This document shows positions 8,619 to 16,653 of a DNA stretch of 33,416 bases, piece by piece. The notes beneath the pieces are model-generated. The model was not told the origin of the DNA, did not search any database, and saw only the letters and a program-made list of their open reading frames with translations. This DNA comes from Xanthomarina sp035306605 (GTDB lineage: Bacteria; Bacteroidota; Bacteroidia; Flavobacteriales; Flavobacteriaceae). Location: NCBI GenBank assembly GCA_035306605.1, contig DATGNR010000030.1; one strand, given 5' to 3'. A program made the translations under genes and the position numbers. Numbering within the stretch: position 1 is the stretch's first letter; each line of letters begins with the position of its first letter.

Positions 8619-10518
8619 ATATATAGAAATACTAAGAAATTTTTCACATCAATACGCCTCGAAATGGTTAGTGTTGCTGTTCGACTTATGTATGGTATTG
8701 TTTACCTTTTTTCTAGCTTATATTATTCGATATAACTTCGAAATTGTTTTCGACATAACAGATTTTTTCAAACAAGTTCCATTTGTTATAGTAGCTGCTA
8801 TTATTAGTTTTCTAATCGTTAATTCTCATAAAGGAGTTGTTAGGTTTACAGGAGCAAAAGATGTAATAAATCTTATTATAGGTATTAATATTTTAGCAAC
8901 ACTCCTTATTACTGCAACTTTTCTAAGTAGGCAACTTAACTTTGATTCCGTTTTTGACATTCCTGGTTCCATTATATATATACATCTACTTTTAAATATT
9001 TTCTTTTTAGTAGGTTCTCGATTTTTTATAAAATCTGTTTACATGGGTATTGTTACCAATGATGTTGAAAAACAAAAGTCTGCATTAATTTATGGTGCAG
9101 GAACTTCTGGAATGATTACTTACGACGCTGTAACAAGCGACCCTAAAAGCAATATTAAAGTTGTAGGATTTATTGATGACAATGAAAGTAAGGCTGGAAA
9201 AATCATCAACCTTTTAAAGGTTTACGAGCCAGGACAGATTACTAAAGAATTTATAGAAAAGAATGAAATAGCCGAGGTTATTATTTCCATTCAAAAAATC
9301 GATTCCAATAGATTACTTCAAATTACCAGTAAACTTTTCTCTTTAAACCTTAAAGTAAAAATTGTTCCTGCTGTAAAAAATTGGATCGATGGCGATTTAA
9401 GCATTGGACAAATTCAAGATTTAAACCTAGAAGATTTACTAGGAAGAGAACCAATTAACATTAACAACCCAATGCTTGCCGAAGAATATAACAACAAAAT
9501 TATATTTGTAACAGGTGCTGCAGGGTCTATTGGCAGTGAATTGGTTAGAAAACTATCTAGATATCAGTTTAAAAAACTTATTCTAATTGATAATGCCGAA
9601 TCTGGTTTATACGACGTACAGCAAGAATTAATAAGAAGCGGCATAAAAAACATCGAAGCTATTGTTTCAGATGTTAGAAATAAGATTAGGATGAATCTTA
9701 TTTTCGACCAATATAAACCTGATATGCTATTCCATGCTGCAGCTTACAAACATGTTCCTTTAATGGAACAAAACCCATACGAAGCAGTAAGTGTCAATGT
9801 TAGAGGTACAAAAAACCTAATTGACTTATCCATTAAATACGGTGTAAACAAGTTTATTCTAATTTCTACTGACAAAGCTGTTAATCCTACAAATGTTATG
9901 GGAGCAACAAAACGTATAGCCGAAATGATAGTTTCCTGTCAAAACACTGCTAGTTTAGGAAACACCAAATTTGTAATTACCAGATTTGGAAATGTCTTAG
10001 GATCTAATGGTTCCGTTATTCCTTTATTTAAAAAACAAATAGAATCAGGCGGACCTTTAACAGTTACCCATAAGGATATTATTAGATATTTCATGACTAT
10101 TCCTGAAGCTGCTCAGCTAGTTATTGAGGCGGCAGCCATGGGCCAAGGTCAGGAAATATTTGTTTTCGATATGGGAGAACCTGTAAAAATATTCGATCTA
10201 GCAGTTAACATGATTACTCTATCAGGACTTCGATATCCTGAAGATATTAATATACGCATTACAGGTTTACGTCCAGGTGAAAAAATTTACGAAGAATTAC
10301 TAATTGATGGTGAAAACACAAAACCCACTTACAACGAAAAAATAATGATTGCTAAATGTAAGGAGGTTGACATGCCAGATGTGGGACTTTATATAGATGA
10401 ATTGTGTCAATTAGGGCCAAACACTCAAAACATTGAAATTGTATCTAAAATAAAAAACATAGTGAAAGAATACAAACCTAATAATACTAAGTACGATGTT
10501 TTAAACATAGAACTTTAG
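8611..10518 (+). CDS. Membrane NDP-sugar 4,6-dehydratase (PglF/WbpM/CapD-like)
   Basis: This 635-residue enzyme forms the 4-keto-6-deoxy sugar needed by the upstream aminotransferase. About four N-terminal membrane helices (roughly 17-145) anchor it. A Rossmann-like domain with Y-G-A-G-T-S-G follows, then the catalytic SDR domain with G-A-A-G-S-I-G (302-308). In place of the usual Tyr-x3-Lys it has M430 and K434 in V-M-G-A-T-K, with S419/T420 upstream: the S/T-M-K arrangement known from WbpM and PglF. The start is TTG at 8611 inside the end of the preceding gene. The next methionine (residue 28) would cut the first membrane helix, so the TTG is preferred. Wza and Wzc genes follow in the same operon. 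Confidence 0.9.
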   Translation: MSKYIEILRNFSHQYASKWLVLLFDLCMVLFTFFLAYIIRYNFEIVFDITDFFKQVPFVIVAAIISFLIVNSHKGVVRFTGAKDVINLIIGINILATLLITATFLSRQLNFDSVFDIPGSIIYIHLLLNIFFLVGSRFFIKSVYMGIVTNDVEKQKSALIYGAGTSGMITYDAVTSDPKSNIKVVGFIDDNESKAGKIINLLKVYEPGQITKEFIEKNEIAEVIISIQKIDSNRLLQITSKLFSLNLKVKIVPAVKNWIDGDLSIGQIQDLNLEDLLGREPININNPMLAEEYNNKIIFVTGAAGSIGSELVRKLSRYQFKKLILIDNAESGLYDVQQELIRSGIKNIEAIVSDVRNKIRMNLIFDQYKPDMLFHAAAYKHVPLMEQNPYEAVSVNVRGTKNLIDLSIKYGVNKFILISTDKAVNPTNVMGATKRIAEMIVSCQNTASLGNTKFVITRFGNVLGSNGSVIPLFKKQIESGGPLTVTHKDIIRYFMTIPEAAQLVIEAAAMGQGQEIFVFDMGEPVKIFDLAVNMITLSGLRYPEDINIRITGLRPGEKIYEELLIDGENTKPTYNEKIMIAKCKEVDMPDVGLYIDELCQLGPNTQNIEIVSKIKNIVKEYKPNNTKYDVLNIEL

Positions 10519-10532
10519 ATAAACACTTAAAT

Positions 10533-11321
10533 ATGGAACTAAAACTTATAAAACAACTATTGCTAAAGGCAGTATTAATTTTAATTATTACTGTTGGCAC
10601 TTCTTGTGTTTCCAGTAAAGAAATTATTTATTTTCAGGACGAACCACTTAGTAATTTAAGTGAAGTTAATTTTAACCCTGAAACGATATTTAAGCCAAAC
10701 GATCTACTCTCAATTTACGTGTCAGGTCCTGATCCTGAAACAGTACGTCCATTCAACCTACCTGTAATCACTAGTGCTTCATCTTCAGTCGATTTACGTG
10801 GAGAGACTAGAATGCAAACCTATATAGTTGACCTTGAGGGAAACATAGAATTCCCTGTTTTAGGAACCATAAAAGCTGGTGGATTAACTAGAACTCAATT
10901 AACTAGCCATTTAAAAGAAAAAATATCGGAGCTTGTAAACGATCCTATTATAAACATCAGACTAACCAATTTCACGGTTACCATACTTGGTGAAGTCAAC
11001 TCTCCTGGCACCTATACTGTTGAAGATGAAAAAATTTCTCTTCTTGAAGCTTTAGGTATGGCAGGAGATTTAACCATTCATGGCAAAAGAGAAAATGTGT
11101 TTTTAATTAGAGAACAAGATGGACTAAAACGATTTACAAAATTTGATTTAACATCTATAAATGTTGTAAACCAACCTAATTTCTATTTAGAGCAAAACGA
11201 TGTTATTTATGTAGAACCAAATCCTGCCAAAATCCGCTCAGCATCCTACAATCAAAATTACGTAGTTATAATTTCTGCAGTTGGTACTTTAGCTACCATA
11301 GCTGCTATTTTAATAAGGTAA
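10533..11321 (+). CDS. Polysaccharide export lipoprotein, Wza-like
   Basis: This 262-residue outer-membrane polysaccharide export protein has a lipoprotein signal ending at a lipobox-like G-T-S-C (C25). A Poly_export domain follows (about 45-140, starting at F-K-P-N-D-L-L-S-I-Y-V). An SLBB-type domain comes next, with V-T-I-L-G-E-V-N-S-P-G-T-Y-T-V and L-L-E-A-L-G-M-A-G-D. It ends with a hydrophobic helix (about 240-261), as in many Bacteroidota Wza proteins, which are shorter than E. coli Wza. It would form the outer-membrane portal working with the Wzc-like protein, which starts 22 bp later. The gene begins 15 bp after the dehydratase stop. Confidence 0.9.
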   Translation: MELKLIKQLLLKAVLILIITVGTSCVSSKEIIYFQDEPLSNLSEVNFNPETIFKPNDLLSIYVSGPDPETVRPFNLPVITSASSSVDLRGETRMQTYIVDLEGNIEFPVLGTIKAGGLTRTQLTSHLKEKISELVNDPIINIRLTNFTVTILGEVNSPGTYTVEDEKISLLEALGMAGDLTIHGKRENVFLIREQDGLKRFTKFDLTSINVVNQPNFYLEQNDVIYVEPNPAKIRSASYNQNYVVIISAVGTLATIAAILIR

Positions 11322-11342
11322 TAGCATTATAAAAAATTTAGA

Positions 11343-13700
11343 ATGAAGCAAAACATCGATTTTAAAGATATATTAATGCCTTACATGCATAGGTGGAAAA
11401 TTATAGCTTTTTGCGCTATATCCGCCCTTGTACTAGGCTTTGTCTATTTGCGTTATGCAGATTATGAATATCGTGCCACGGCAAAAATTAAAATCAAGGA
11501 TAACGAAAACAACAATAGACTACCTGAGATTTCTCAGATGCAAAATTATGGCCTTTTTAGAAGAGAAAGTAATAATGTTTTAGATGAAATTGAAGTCATG
11601 CAATCTAGAGTTATTATTGAGCAAGCCATCAAGGAATTAAAATTTAATATCCAATATTTTGTTGAGGGACGTATAAAGGTTACCGAATCCTATGACAGAC
11701 CTCCTTTAAACATTAATTTTAGTGCACCAGACTCTATCGTACACACGATAGACACTACATTTAGCATTAAGATTCAATCTGCTCAGAATTTCCTTTTAAA
11801 AGGCATCAACTTTTCAGATCAGTTCTCTTTTAAAAAGGAAGAAAACCAGAACCTGGATGATGAGGGAACTGTTTATGCCTTTGGTGAAAGTATTCCAACT
11901 AGTTTTGGTGCCATTACAATTACTCCTGGAATTGGGGAGTCTGATTTTAAAATTGGTTCTAATATCAAGATCAAAATCACTCCTATTGCTAAAGTTGTAT
12001 CTAAGTATAAAAAAAATCTGATTATAGCCAACCAAGAAATGTCAAGCATAATTACCTTATCGATAAACGATAATGTAGGTGAAAAAGCTAGGTTGTTTCT
12101 GGATAAACTTATTGAAAAGTATAATGAAGATGTTCAAAACGACAAACAAATGGTTGTGGATGCCACATCGAAGTTTATTAATAACAGATTAGAAATTGTT
12201 ACAGCAGAATTAGGAGATGTTGATTTAAGTGCAGAAAACATTCAAAAAACCAACAAGTTAACCGATTTAGCAACCCAATCTAATATTTATTTAGAAAGTG
12301 AAAGACAAAATGAAAACAGGTTGGTTGAAACTGCAATGCAGATACAGTTGATAGACTATATGAATCAACACATTTCAAAGGATGAAGCTGATTCAGAATT
12401 GCTACCTGCTAATATTGGGATTGCAGATAATTCCATCGAGCAATTGACTCAACAATACAACAATTTGGTTTTGGAAAAGAATAGACTATTGAAAAATTCT
12501 AGTGAAAAAAACCCAACCATAGTTAATTTAACCAATCAAATTCACCAACTAAAGTCAAATTTAACGCAGAGTTTAACCAATATGAAGCACACGAACGAAA
12601 TGAATTATAGTTCGTTAGCAGAGGAAAACAGAAGAATTGGTTCTAGAATTTACTCAGCGCCAAAAAAGCAAAGACAATTTAGAGATATTCAACGTCAACA
12701 GGATATTAAAGAAGGCCTATATTTATATCTCTTGGAAAAACGAGAGGAAGCTGCTATTACCCACGGTGTCACATCTCCTAATGCAAAAATTGTAGATCAG
12801 GCGTTTGCCTCTACAATTCCGGTAGCTCCAAAAGCACCAATTATATTATTAACAGCCTTAATTTTAGGATTTGGAATTCCAATATTACTAATTTATTTAT
12901 TTCACTTACTGGATGATAAGGTTCATAACATCAACGATGTTAAAAGAGAAGTTAACATTCCTTTTATTGGAGACATTCCTAAATCAAATAAGAAAAATAA
13001 ACTTATATCTAAAATTGATTATTCTCCTAAAGCAGAAGCTTTTAGAATGGTTAGGACAAACCTTAAGTTTTTACTTCAAAATATTGATGATCGTGCTCGG
13101 GTGATTTTTATTACTTCCACTACAAGCAAAGAAGGAAAGTCTCATACAGCAACCAATTTAGCATTATCCTTATCATTTACAGAGAAAAAAGTGCTGTTAG
13201 TTGAAACCGATATACGTGTACCAAAGGCGGCAGATTACCTAAATATTAATAGTGATTTTGGTTTAACCAATTTTATAGGTAATAAAAAAGTGAAGGTTAA
13301 TGAGATCATTATAAAAAATAAAGACAACGAAAACTTTGATATTATCCCATCAGGAACAATTCCTCCCAACCCAGCTGAATTACTTATGGACGATCGTGTT
13401 AAAGAACTTTTTGAAGAAGTTTCAACACAATACGATTATATCATTGTAGACACAGCTGCTGTAGGACTAGTTACCGACACTTTGTTAATTAGTAAATACG
13501 CCGATTTGTTTATTTACGTCGTAAAAGCTAATTACATCACTAAAAAGCAACTTCAACTTGCACAACGTATGTACTCGGAAAAAAGACTTCCAAATATGAA
13601 TATACTACTAAATAGCGTAGACCATAAAAAAGGTTATGGGTATGGTTATGGCTATGGCAGTGAAAAACCGTTTAAAAAGAAATGGTGGAAAATATTTTAA
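11343..13700 (+). CDS. Wzc-like polysaccharide co-polymerase / BY-kinase
   Basis: This 785-residue inner-membrane protein controls chain length and export. It has an N-terminal Wzz domain with a first membrane helix (about 18-36). A long coiled-coil-rich periplasmic part follows, with P-x2-P-x-A-P before the second helix (about 500-522). The cytosolic tyrosine-kinase domain has Walker A S-K-E-G-K-S (K599), a Walker A' reading V-E-T-D-I-R (E621, D623) where D-x-D is usual, and Walker B Y-I-I-V-D-T-A. The C-terminal tail carries four tyrosines alternating with glycine (Y765, 767, 769, 771), the expected autophosphorylation cluster, then K-K-K-W-W-K. It is the last gene of the operon. Only 2 bp separate it from the convergent proline dehydrogenase gene and no terminator is visible. 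Confidence 0.92.
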   Translation: MKQNIDFKDILMPYMHRWKIIAFCAISALVLGFVYLRYADYEYRATAKIKIKDNENNNRLPEISQMQNYGLFRRESNNVLDEIEVMQSRVIIEQAIKELKFNIQYFVEGRIKVTESYDRPPLNINFSAPDSIVHTIDTTFSIKIQSAQNFLLKGINFSDQFSFKKEENQNLDDEGTVYAFGESIPTSFGAITITPGIGESDFKIGSNIKIKITPIAKVVSKYKKNLIIANQEMSSIITLSINDNVGEKARLFLDKLIEKYNEDVQNDKQMVVDATSKFINNRLEIVTAELGDVDLSAENIQKTNKLTDLATQSNIYLESERQNENRLVETAMQIQLIDYMNQHISKDEADSELLPANIGIADNSIEQLTQQYNNLVLEKNRLLKNSSEKNPTIVNLTNQIHQLKSNLTQSLTNMKHTNEMNYSSLAEENRRIGSRIYSAPKKQRQFRDIQRQQDIKEGLYLYLLEKREEAAITHGVTSPNAKIVDQAFASTIPVAPKAPIILLTALILGFGIPILLIYLFHLLDDKVHNINDVKREVNIPFIGDIPKSNKKNKLISKIDYSPKAEAFRMVRTNLKFLLQNIDDRARVIFITSTTSKEGKSHTATNLALSLSFTEKKVLLVETDIRVPKAADYLNINSDFGLTNFIGNKKVKVNEIIIKNKDNENFDIIPSGTIPPNPAELLMDDRVKELFEEVSTQYDYIIVDTAAVGLVTDTLLISKYADLFIYVVKANYITKKQLQLAQRMYSEKRLPNMNILLNSVDHKKGYGYGYGYGSEKPFKKKWWKIF
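13632..13658 (+). repeat. Tandem GGN-TAT codon repeat (Gly-Tyr)4 in the Wzc-like tail
   Basis: Four consecutive Gly-Tyr codon pairs plus a closing Gly codon form a 6-bp tandem repeat in the DNA. It encodes the tyrosine cluster presumed to be phosphorylated by neighbouring kinase protomers. A repeat of this kind could change length by slippage, altering tyrosine number. Confidence 0.8.
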
Positions 13701-13702
13701 TA

Positions 13703-14875
13703 TTAGCTTTTTCTACGAGCTCTTTCTTTTGTTAGCAACATCAGTTCTCTACCCGTTTGTCCAGCAACAGAAGTGTTTTCCTCTGCTCTACGTATTAGGT
13801 AAGGCAACACATCTTTAACAGGGCCAAAGGGAACGTATTTAGCTACGTTATAACCCAAGTTAGCTAGATTAAAGCTAATATGATCACTCATGCCGTAAAG
13901 TTGTCCAAACCATACACGATTATCTTTTATAGCTATTCCTTTTTCCTTCATTAACTCCATAATTAAATAGCAACTTGCTTCATTATGTGTACCGGCAAAA
14001 AGAGAAATATTGTCTAAATGATCTAAAATAAACTTGGCTGCTTCATTAAAGTTTTCGTCCGTAGCAGCTTTACTTTCACATATAGGAGATGGATAATTTC
14101 TTTTAATAGAACGTTCATTTTCCTTCTCCATATACGCCCCACGAACAATCTTATAACCTAAATAAAACCCCTTTGCCTTGGCATGCTCCAATTCCTTTTT
14201 TATAAAAGGCATTCGGTCATGTCTATACATTTGTAGCGTATTGTAAACAATAGGTTTTTCAGTATTATATTTTTGCATCATTTGCGTTACCAAGTCGTCT
14301 ACGGCGTCTTGCATCCAACTTTCCTCTGCATCAACTAAAACCTCTACATCTTTCTCCTTAGCTAATTTACAAACTCTATCAAATCTAGCTACTACCCTAT
14401 CCCACTCTTCTTGCTCTTCGGTAGTGAACGCTTTTCCTTCACCTTTCTTTTCGTACAAATATGGTTTTCCAAACCCTGTAGGTTTAAATACCGCAATAGG
14501 CATTGCTTCTTTTTTCTCTGAAAACTCTATTATCTCCAAAGTTTTCTGCATAGCAGCATCAAAAAAAGATTCCAATTCCTTTCCTTCAACAGAAAAATCT
14601 AACACAGAACTAACCCCCTTTTCATACATGGCGTCAATTACAGGTAAACAATCTTTTTCGCTTATTCCTCCACAAAAATGGTCGAAAACAGTCGCTCTAA
14701 TTATACCTTCAACTGGTAAATTGGCTTTTATGGCAAAATTACTTAATGCTTTTCCAACTTTTACCAATGGTTCGTAGGAAATCATTTTAAACAATAAATA
14801 TGCTCTATTAAGTTCTGAATTACTTTTTAATGAAAAAGCAACTTCGGTATTATCGAAAAGACGTTCTTTAGACAT
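13703..14875 (-). CDS. Proline dehydrogenase
   Basis: This 390-residue monofunctional, FAD-dependent proline dehydrogenase oxidises proline to pyrroline-5-carboxylate and feeds electrons to the quinone pool. The (beta/alpha)8 barrel is recognisable. Diagnostic features are V-L-V-D-A-E-E-S-W, Y-N-T-L-Q-M-Y, K-I-V-R-G-A-Y-M-E-K-E, and the late Y-L-I-R-R-A-E-E-N motif (359-367), whose R362 and R363 bind the proline carboxylate. It lacks the P5C dehydrogenase domain of bifunctional PutA, as usual in Bacteroidota. It is divergent from aroB with about 90 bp between starts, and convergent with the Wzc-like gene with a 2-bp gap. Confidence 0.93.
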   Translation of the reverse strand: MSKERLFDNTEVAFSLKSNSELNRAYLLFKMISYEPLVKVGKALSNFAIKANLPVEGIIRATVFDHFCGGISEKDCLPVIDAMYEKGVSSVLDFSVEGKELESFFDAAMQKTLEIIEFSEKKEAMPIAVFKPTGFGKPYLYEKKGEGKAFTTEEQEEWDRVVARFDRVCKLAKEKDVEVLVDAEESWMQDAVDDLVTQMMQKYNTEKPIVYNTLQMYRHDRMPFIKKELEHAKAKGFYLGYKIVRGAYMEKENERSIKRNYPSPICESKAATDENFNEAAKFILDHLDNISLFAGTHNEASCYLIMELMKEKGIAIKDNRVWFGQLYGMSDHISFNLANLGYNVAKYVPFGPVKDVLPYLIRRAEENTSVAGQTGRELMLLTKERARRKS

Positions 14876-14891
14876 AGTAAAAAATTATTCG

Positions 14892-14899
14892 CAAAGATA
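14892..14899 (-). promoter_or_regulatory. -7 promoter box of proline dehydrogenase gene
   Basis: On the minus strand this reads TATCTTTG, an exact TAnnTTTG box, 16 bp upstream of the ATG (about 10-nt leader). No clear TTG -33 element was found. A weaker plus-strand box (TAATTTTC, 23 bp after a TTG) in the same gap may serve aroB. Confidence 0.45.
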
Positions 14900-14967
14900 A
14901 TTATAGTATTGTTACATAATTATAAAAAAATACATAATTTTCGCTTCTTATTCCATTAAAGAAATTC

Positions 14968-16035
14968 ATGAAATCAATCACAGCCAACAGTTATTCAATT
15001 CATTTTAATTCAACAGGTTACACCTACTTAAACTCACACTTAGAAGCTAGTAATTACTCTAAGATTTTTGTTTTGGTCGATCAAAATACGCACGAACTTT
15101 GTTTAGCTCAATTTTTAAGTCGTCTAGAAACTCAAATTGACATAGAAATTATTGAAATAGAAGCTGGAGAAATAAACAAAAACATTGAAACTTGTTCTGG
15201 TGTTTGGGGAGTGCTATCTGAACTTGGAGCCGACCGGAAAAGTGTGTTAATTAATCTAGGTGGAGGTGTTATTACAGATTTAGGAGGCTTTGTAGCTTCA
15301 ACCTTTAAAAGGGGTATCGATTATATACATGTACCCACCACCCTACTAGCAATGGTGGACGCCGCTATTGGTGGAAAAACAGGTGTTGACCTTGGGCATT
15401 TAAAAAATCAAATAGGGGTTGTTAATCCAGGTAAAATGGTTTTAATTGACACTTCTTTTTTAACCAGCTTACCACAGAACCAAATGCGCTCAGGTTTAGC
15501 TGAAATGCTGAAACATGGATTAATTTATAGTGAAGCATATTGGAATAAATTTTTAAAATTAGATACTTTAGATGTTTCGGATTTAGACCAACTAATTTAT
15601 GAGTCTATTGAGATAAAAACAGCCATAGTTGAAAAAGATCCATTTGAGAAACATATTAGAAAAACCTTAAACTACGGACATACTATTGGGCATGCTATTG
15701 AATCTTATTACTTAAGTAATTCAAATAAAACACCTTTACTTCACGGTGAAGCAATTGCTATTGGTATGATACTGGCAACATATATTTCTACTAAATTAAG
15801 TGGGTTCTCCTTAATGAAATGTGAGCATATTAAAACTGTTATTTTGGAAATTTTTGGTCAAATTAAAATTGAAGATGAGGACCGGAATCCCATAATAGAA
15901 TTGTTAAAGTTCGATAAGAAAAATGAACACGGTAATATAAATTTTGTTTTACTAGAAGCAATAGGAAAACCAAGAATTGATTGTTTGGTAGAAAACAATG
16001 TACTATTAAAGGCATTCAATTATTATAATTCTTAA
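14968..16035 (+). CDS. aroB: 3-dehydroquinate synthase
   Basis: This 355-residue enzyme catalyses the second step of the shikimate pathway, converting DAHP to 3-dehydroquinate in the cytoplasm with NAD and a divalent metal. The NAD-binding G-G-G-V-I-T-D-L-G-G (98-107), P-T-T-L-L-A-M-V-D-A (123-132) and G-G-K-T-G-V (135-140) are all present. E179 (G-L-A-E-M-L-K-H-G), H238 (N-Y-G-H-T-I-G-H) and H259 (L-H-G-E-A) are the expected metal ligands, and H242 is the conserved neighbour. Length is normal. It is divergent from proline dehydrogenase and followed after 86 bp by a small acidic protein gene. Chorismate from this pathway is the substrate of the PabB encoded at 20055-21350. Confidence 0.96.
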   Translation: MKSITANSYSIHFNSTGYTYLNSHLEASNYSKIFVLVDQNTHELCLAQFLSRLETQIDIEIIEIEAGEINKNIETCSGVWGVLSELGADRKSVLINLGGGVITDLGGFVASTFKRGIDYIHVPTTLLAMVDAAIGGKTGVDLGHLKNQIGVVNPGKMVLIDTSFLTSLPQNQMRSGLAEMLKHGLIYSEAYWNKFLKLDTLDVSDLDQLIYESIEIKTAIVEKDPFEKHIRKTLNYGHTIGHAIESYYLSNSNKTPLLHGEAIAIGMILATYISTKLSGFSLMKCEHIKTVILEIFGQIKIEDEDRNPIIELLKFDKKNEHGNINFVLLEAIGKPRIDCLVENNVLLKAFNYYNS

Positions 16036-16121
16036 TTTTCGATTTAAATTATTTGTAACTTTATGAAAATTGCTAAAGTTTAAGGCAGGTAGTAATTATT
16101 AATATTTAAACCCCTTTAGTA

Positions 16122-16424
16122 ATGAAAAGAGTTATAATAGATTACAAAAAACTAACACCAACACTTCTGAAATTACTTTCAGAAAAATTTCCAGATGGCT
16201 ATGATGATGACGATGTTATCTCCTTTGAAAACCACAAAAACGAAATTATAGAAGCCGTTGAAGTTAGAACCGAAGATTCTGTGTATTTAGTTAAAGTTAG
16301 TAGCAAACTACATTACACAATGACTAATTTTGAAACCACAGAAGAACTTGAGGTAGATGATTTAGGTCATGTGATTATTAATGACGATCTAAAATCTGAA
16401 GTCTTCAAGGATGAGGAAGAATAA
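16122..16424 (+). CDS. Conserved small acidic protein of unknown function
   Basis: This 100-residue cytoplasmic protein has no signal peptide or membrane segment. It begins with a basic stretch (M-K-R-V-I-I-D-Y-K-K-L-T) and continues as an amphipathic helix ending in F-P-D-G-Y-D-D-D-D-V. A likely beta-rich part follows (E-A-V-E-V-R-T-E-D-S-V-Y-L-V-K-V-S-S). The tail is acidic and ends D-E-E-E. It resembles hypothetical proteins I associate with Flavobacteriaceae; no function is known to me. The ATG is 86 bp after aroB on the same strand. It could be co-transcribed with aroB or have its own promoter. Coding is supported by an intact frame with a natural codon pattern. Confidence 0.75.
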   Translation: MKRVIIDYKKLTPTLLKLLSEKFPDGYDDDDVISFENHKNEIIEAVEVRTEDSVYLVKVSSKLHYTMTNFETTEELEVDDLGHVIINDDLKSEVFKDEEE

Positions 16425-16607
16425 TGAGAGTTCCTTATCTGAAATTTGGTGATTTCATTTTTTTTAAGACCATAAACCATGTTGGTCTGTACAATCTTGT
16501 TCACAAATCAAATCTTTTTGAATTAGGTCTCTTTTAAGTTACAACAACAATTGTAAACTTCTTTTCATACTATTTAAAACACTTATTCTTACAGACTCAA
16601 AATAAAA

Positions 16608-16631
16608 AAGACTGCCTTTTCAAGCAGTCTT
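16608..16631 (-). terminator. Intrinsic terminator after dsbD
   Basis: An 8-bp perfect stem (AAGACTGC / GCAGTCTT) with an 8-nt loop is followed on the minus strand by a T-rich run (bases 16602-16607 are A on the plus strand except 16603). It lies about 23 bp downstream of the dsbD stop. Confidence 0.85.
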
Positions 16632-16653
16632 CTATCAACTATCTATTTCAATT

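Noticed and set aside
14424..14777. 117-codon plus-strand frame inside proline dehydrogenase
   Set aside because: It lies wholly within a well-conserved minus-strand gene and has no recognisable domain.
16467..16488. Inverted repeat AGACCA / TGGTCT downstream of the acidic protein gene
   Set aside because: The T-run precedes rather than follows the stem on the plus strand, and the stem is short. It does not work as a terminator in either direction.
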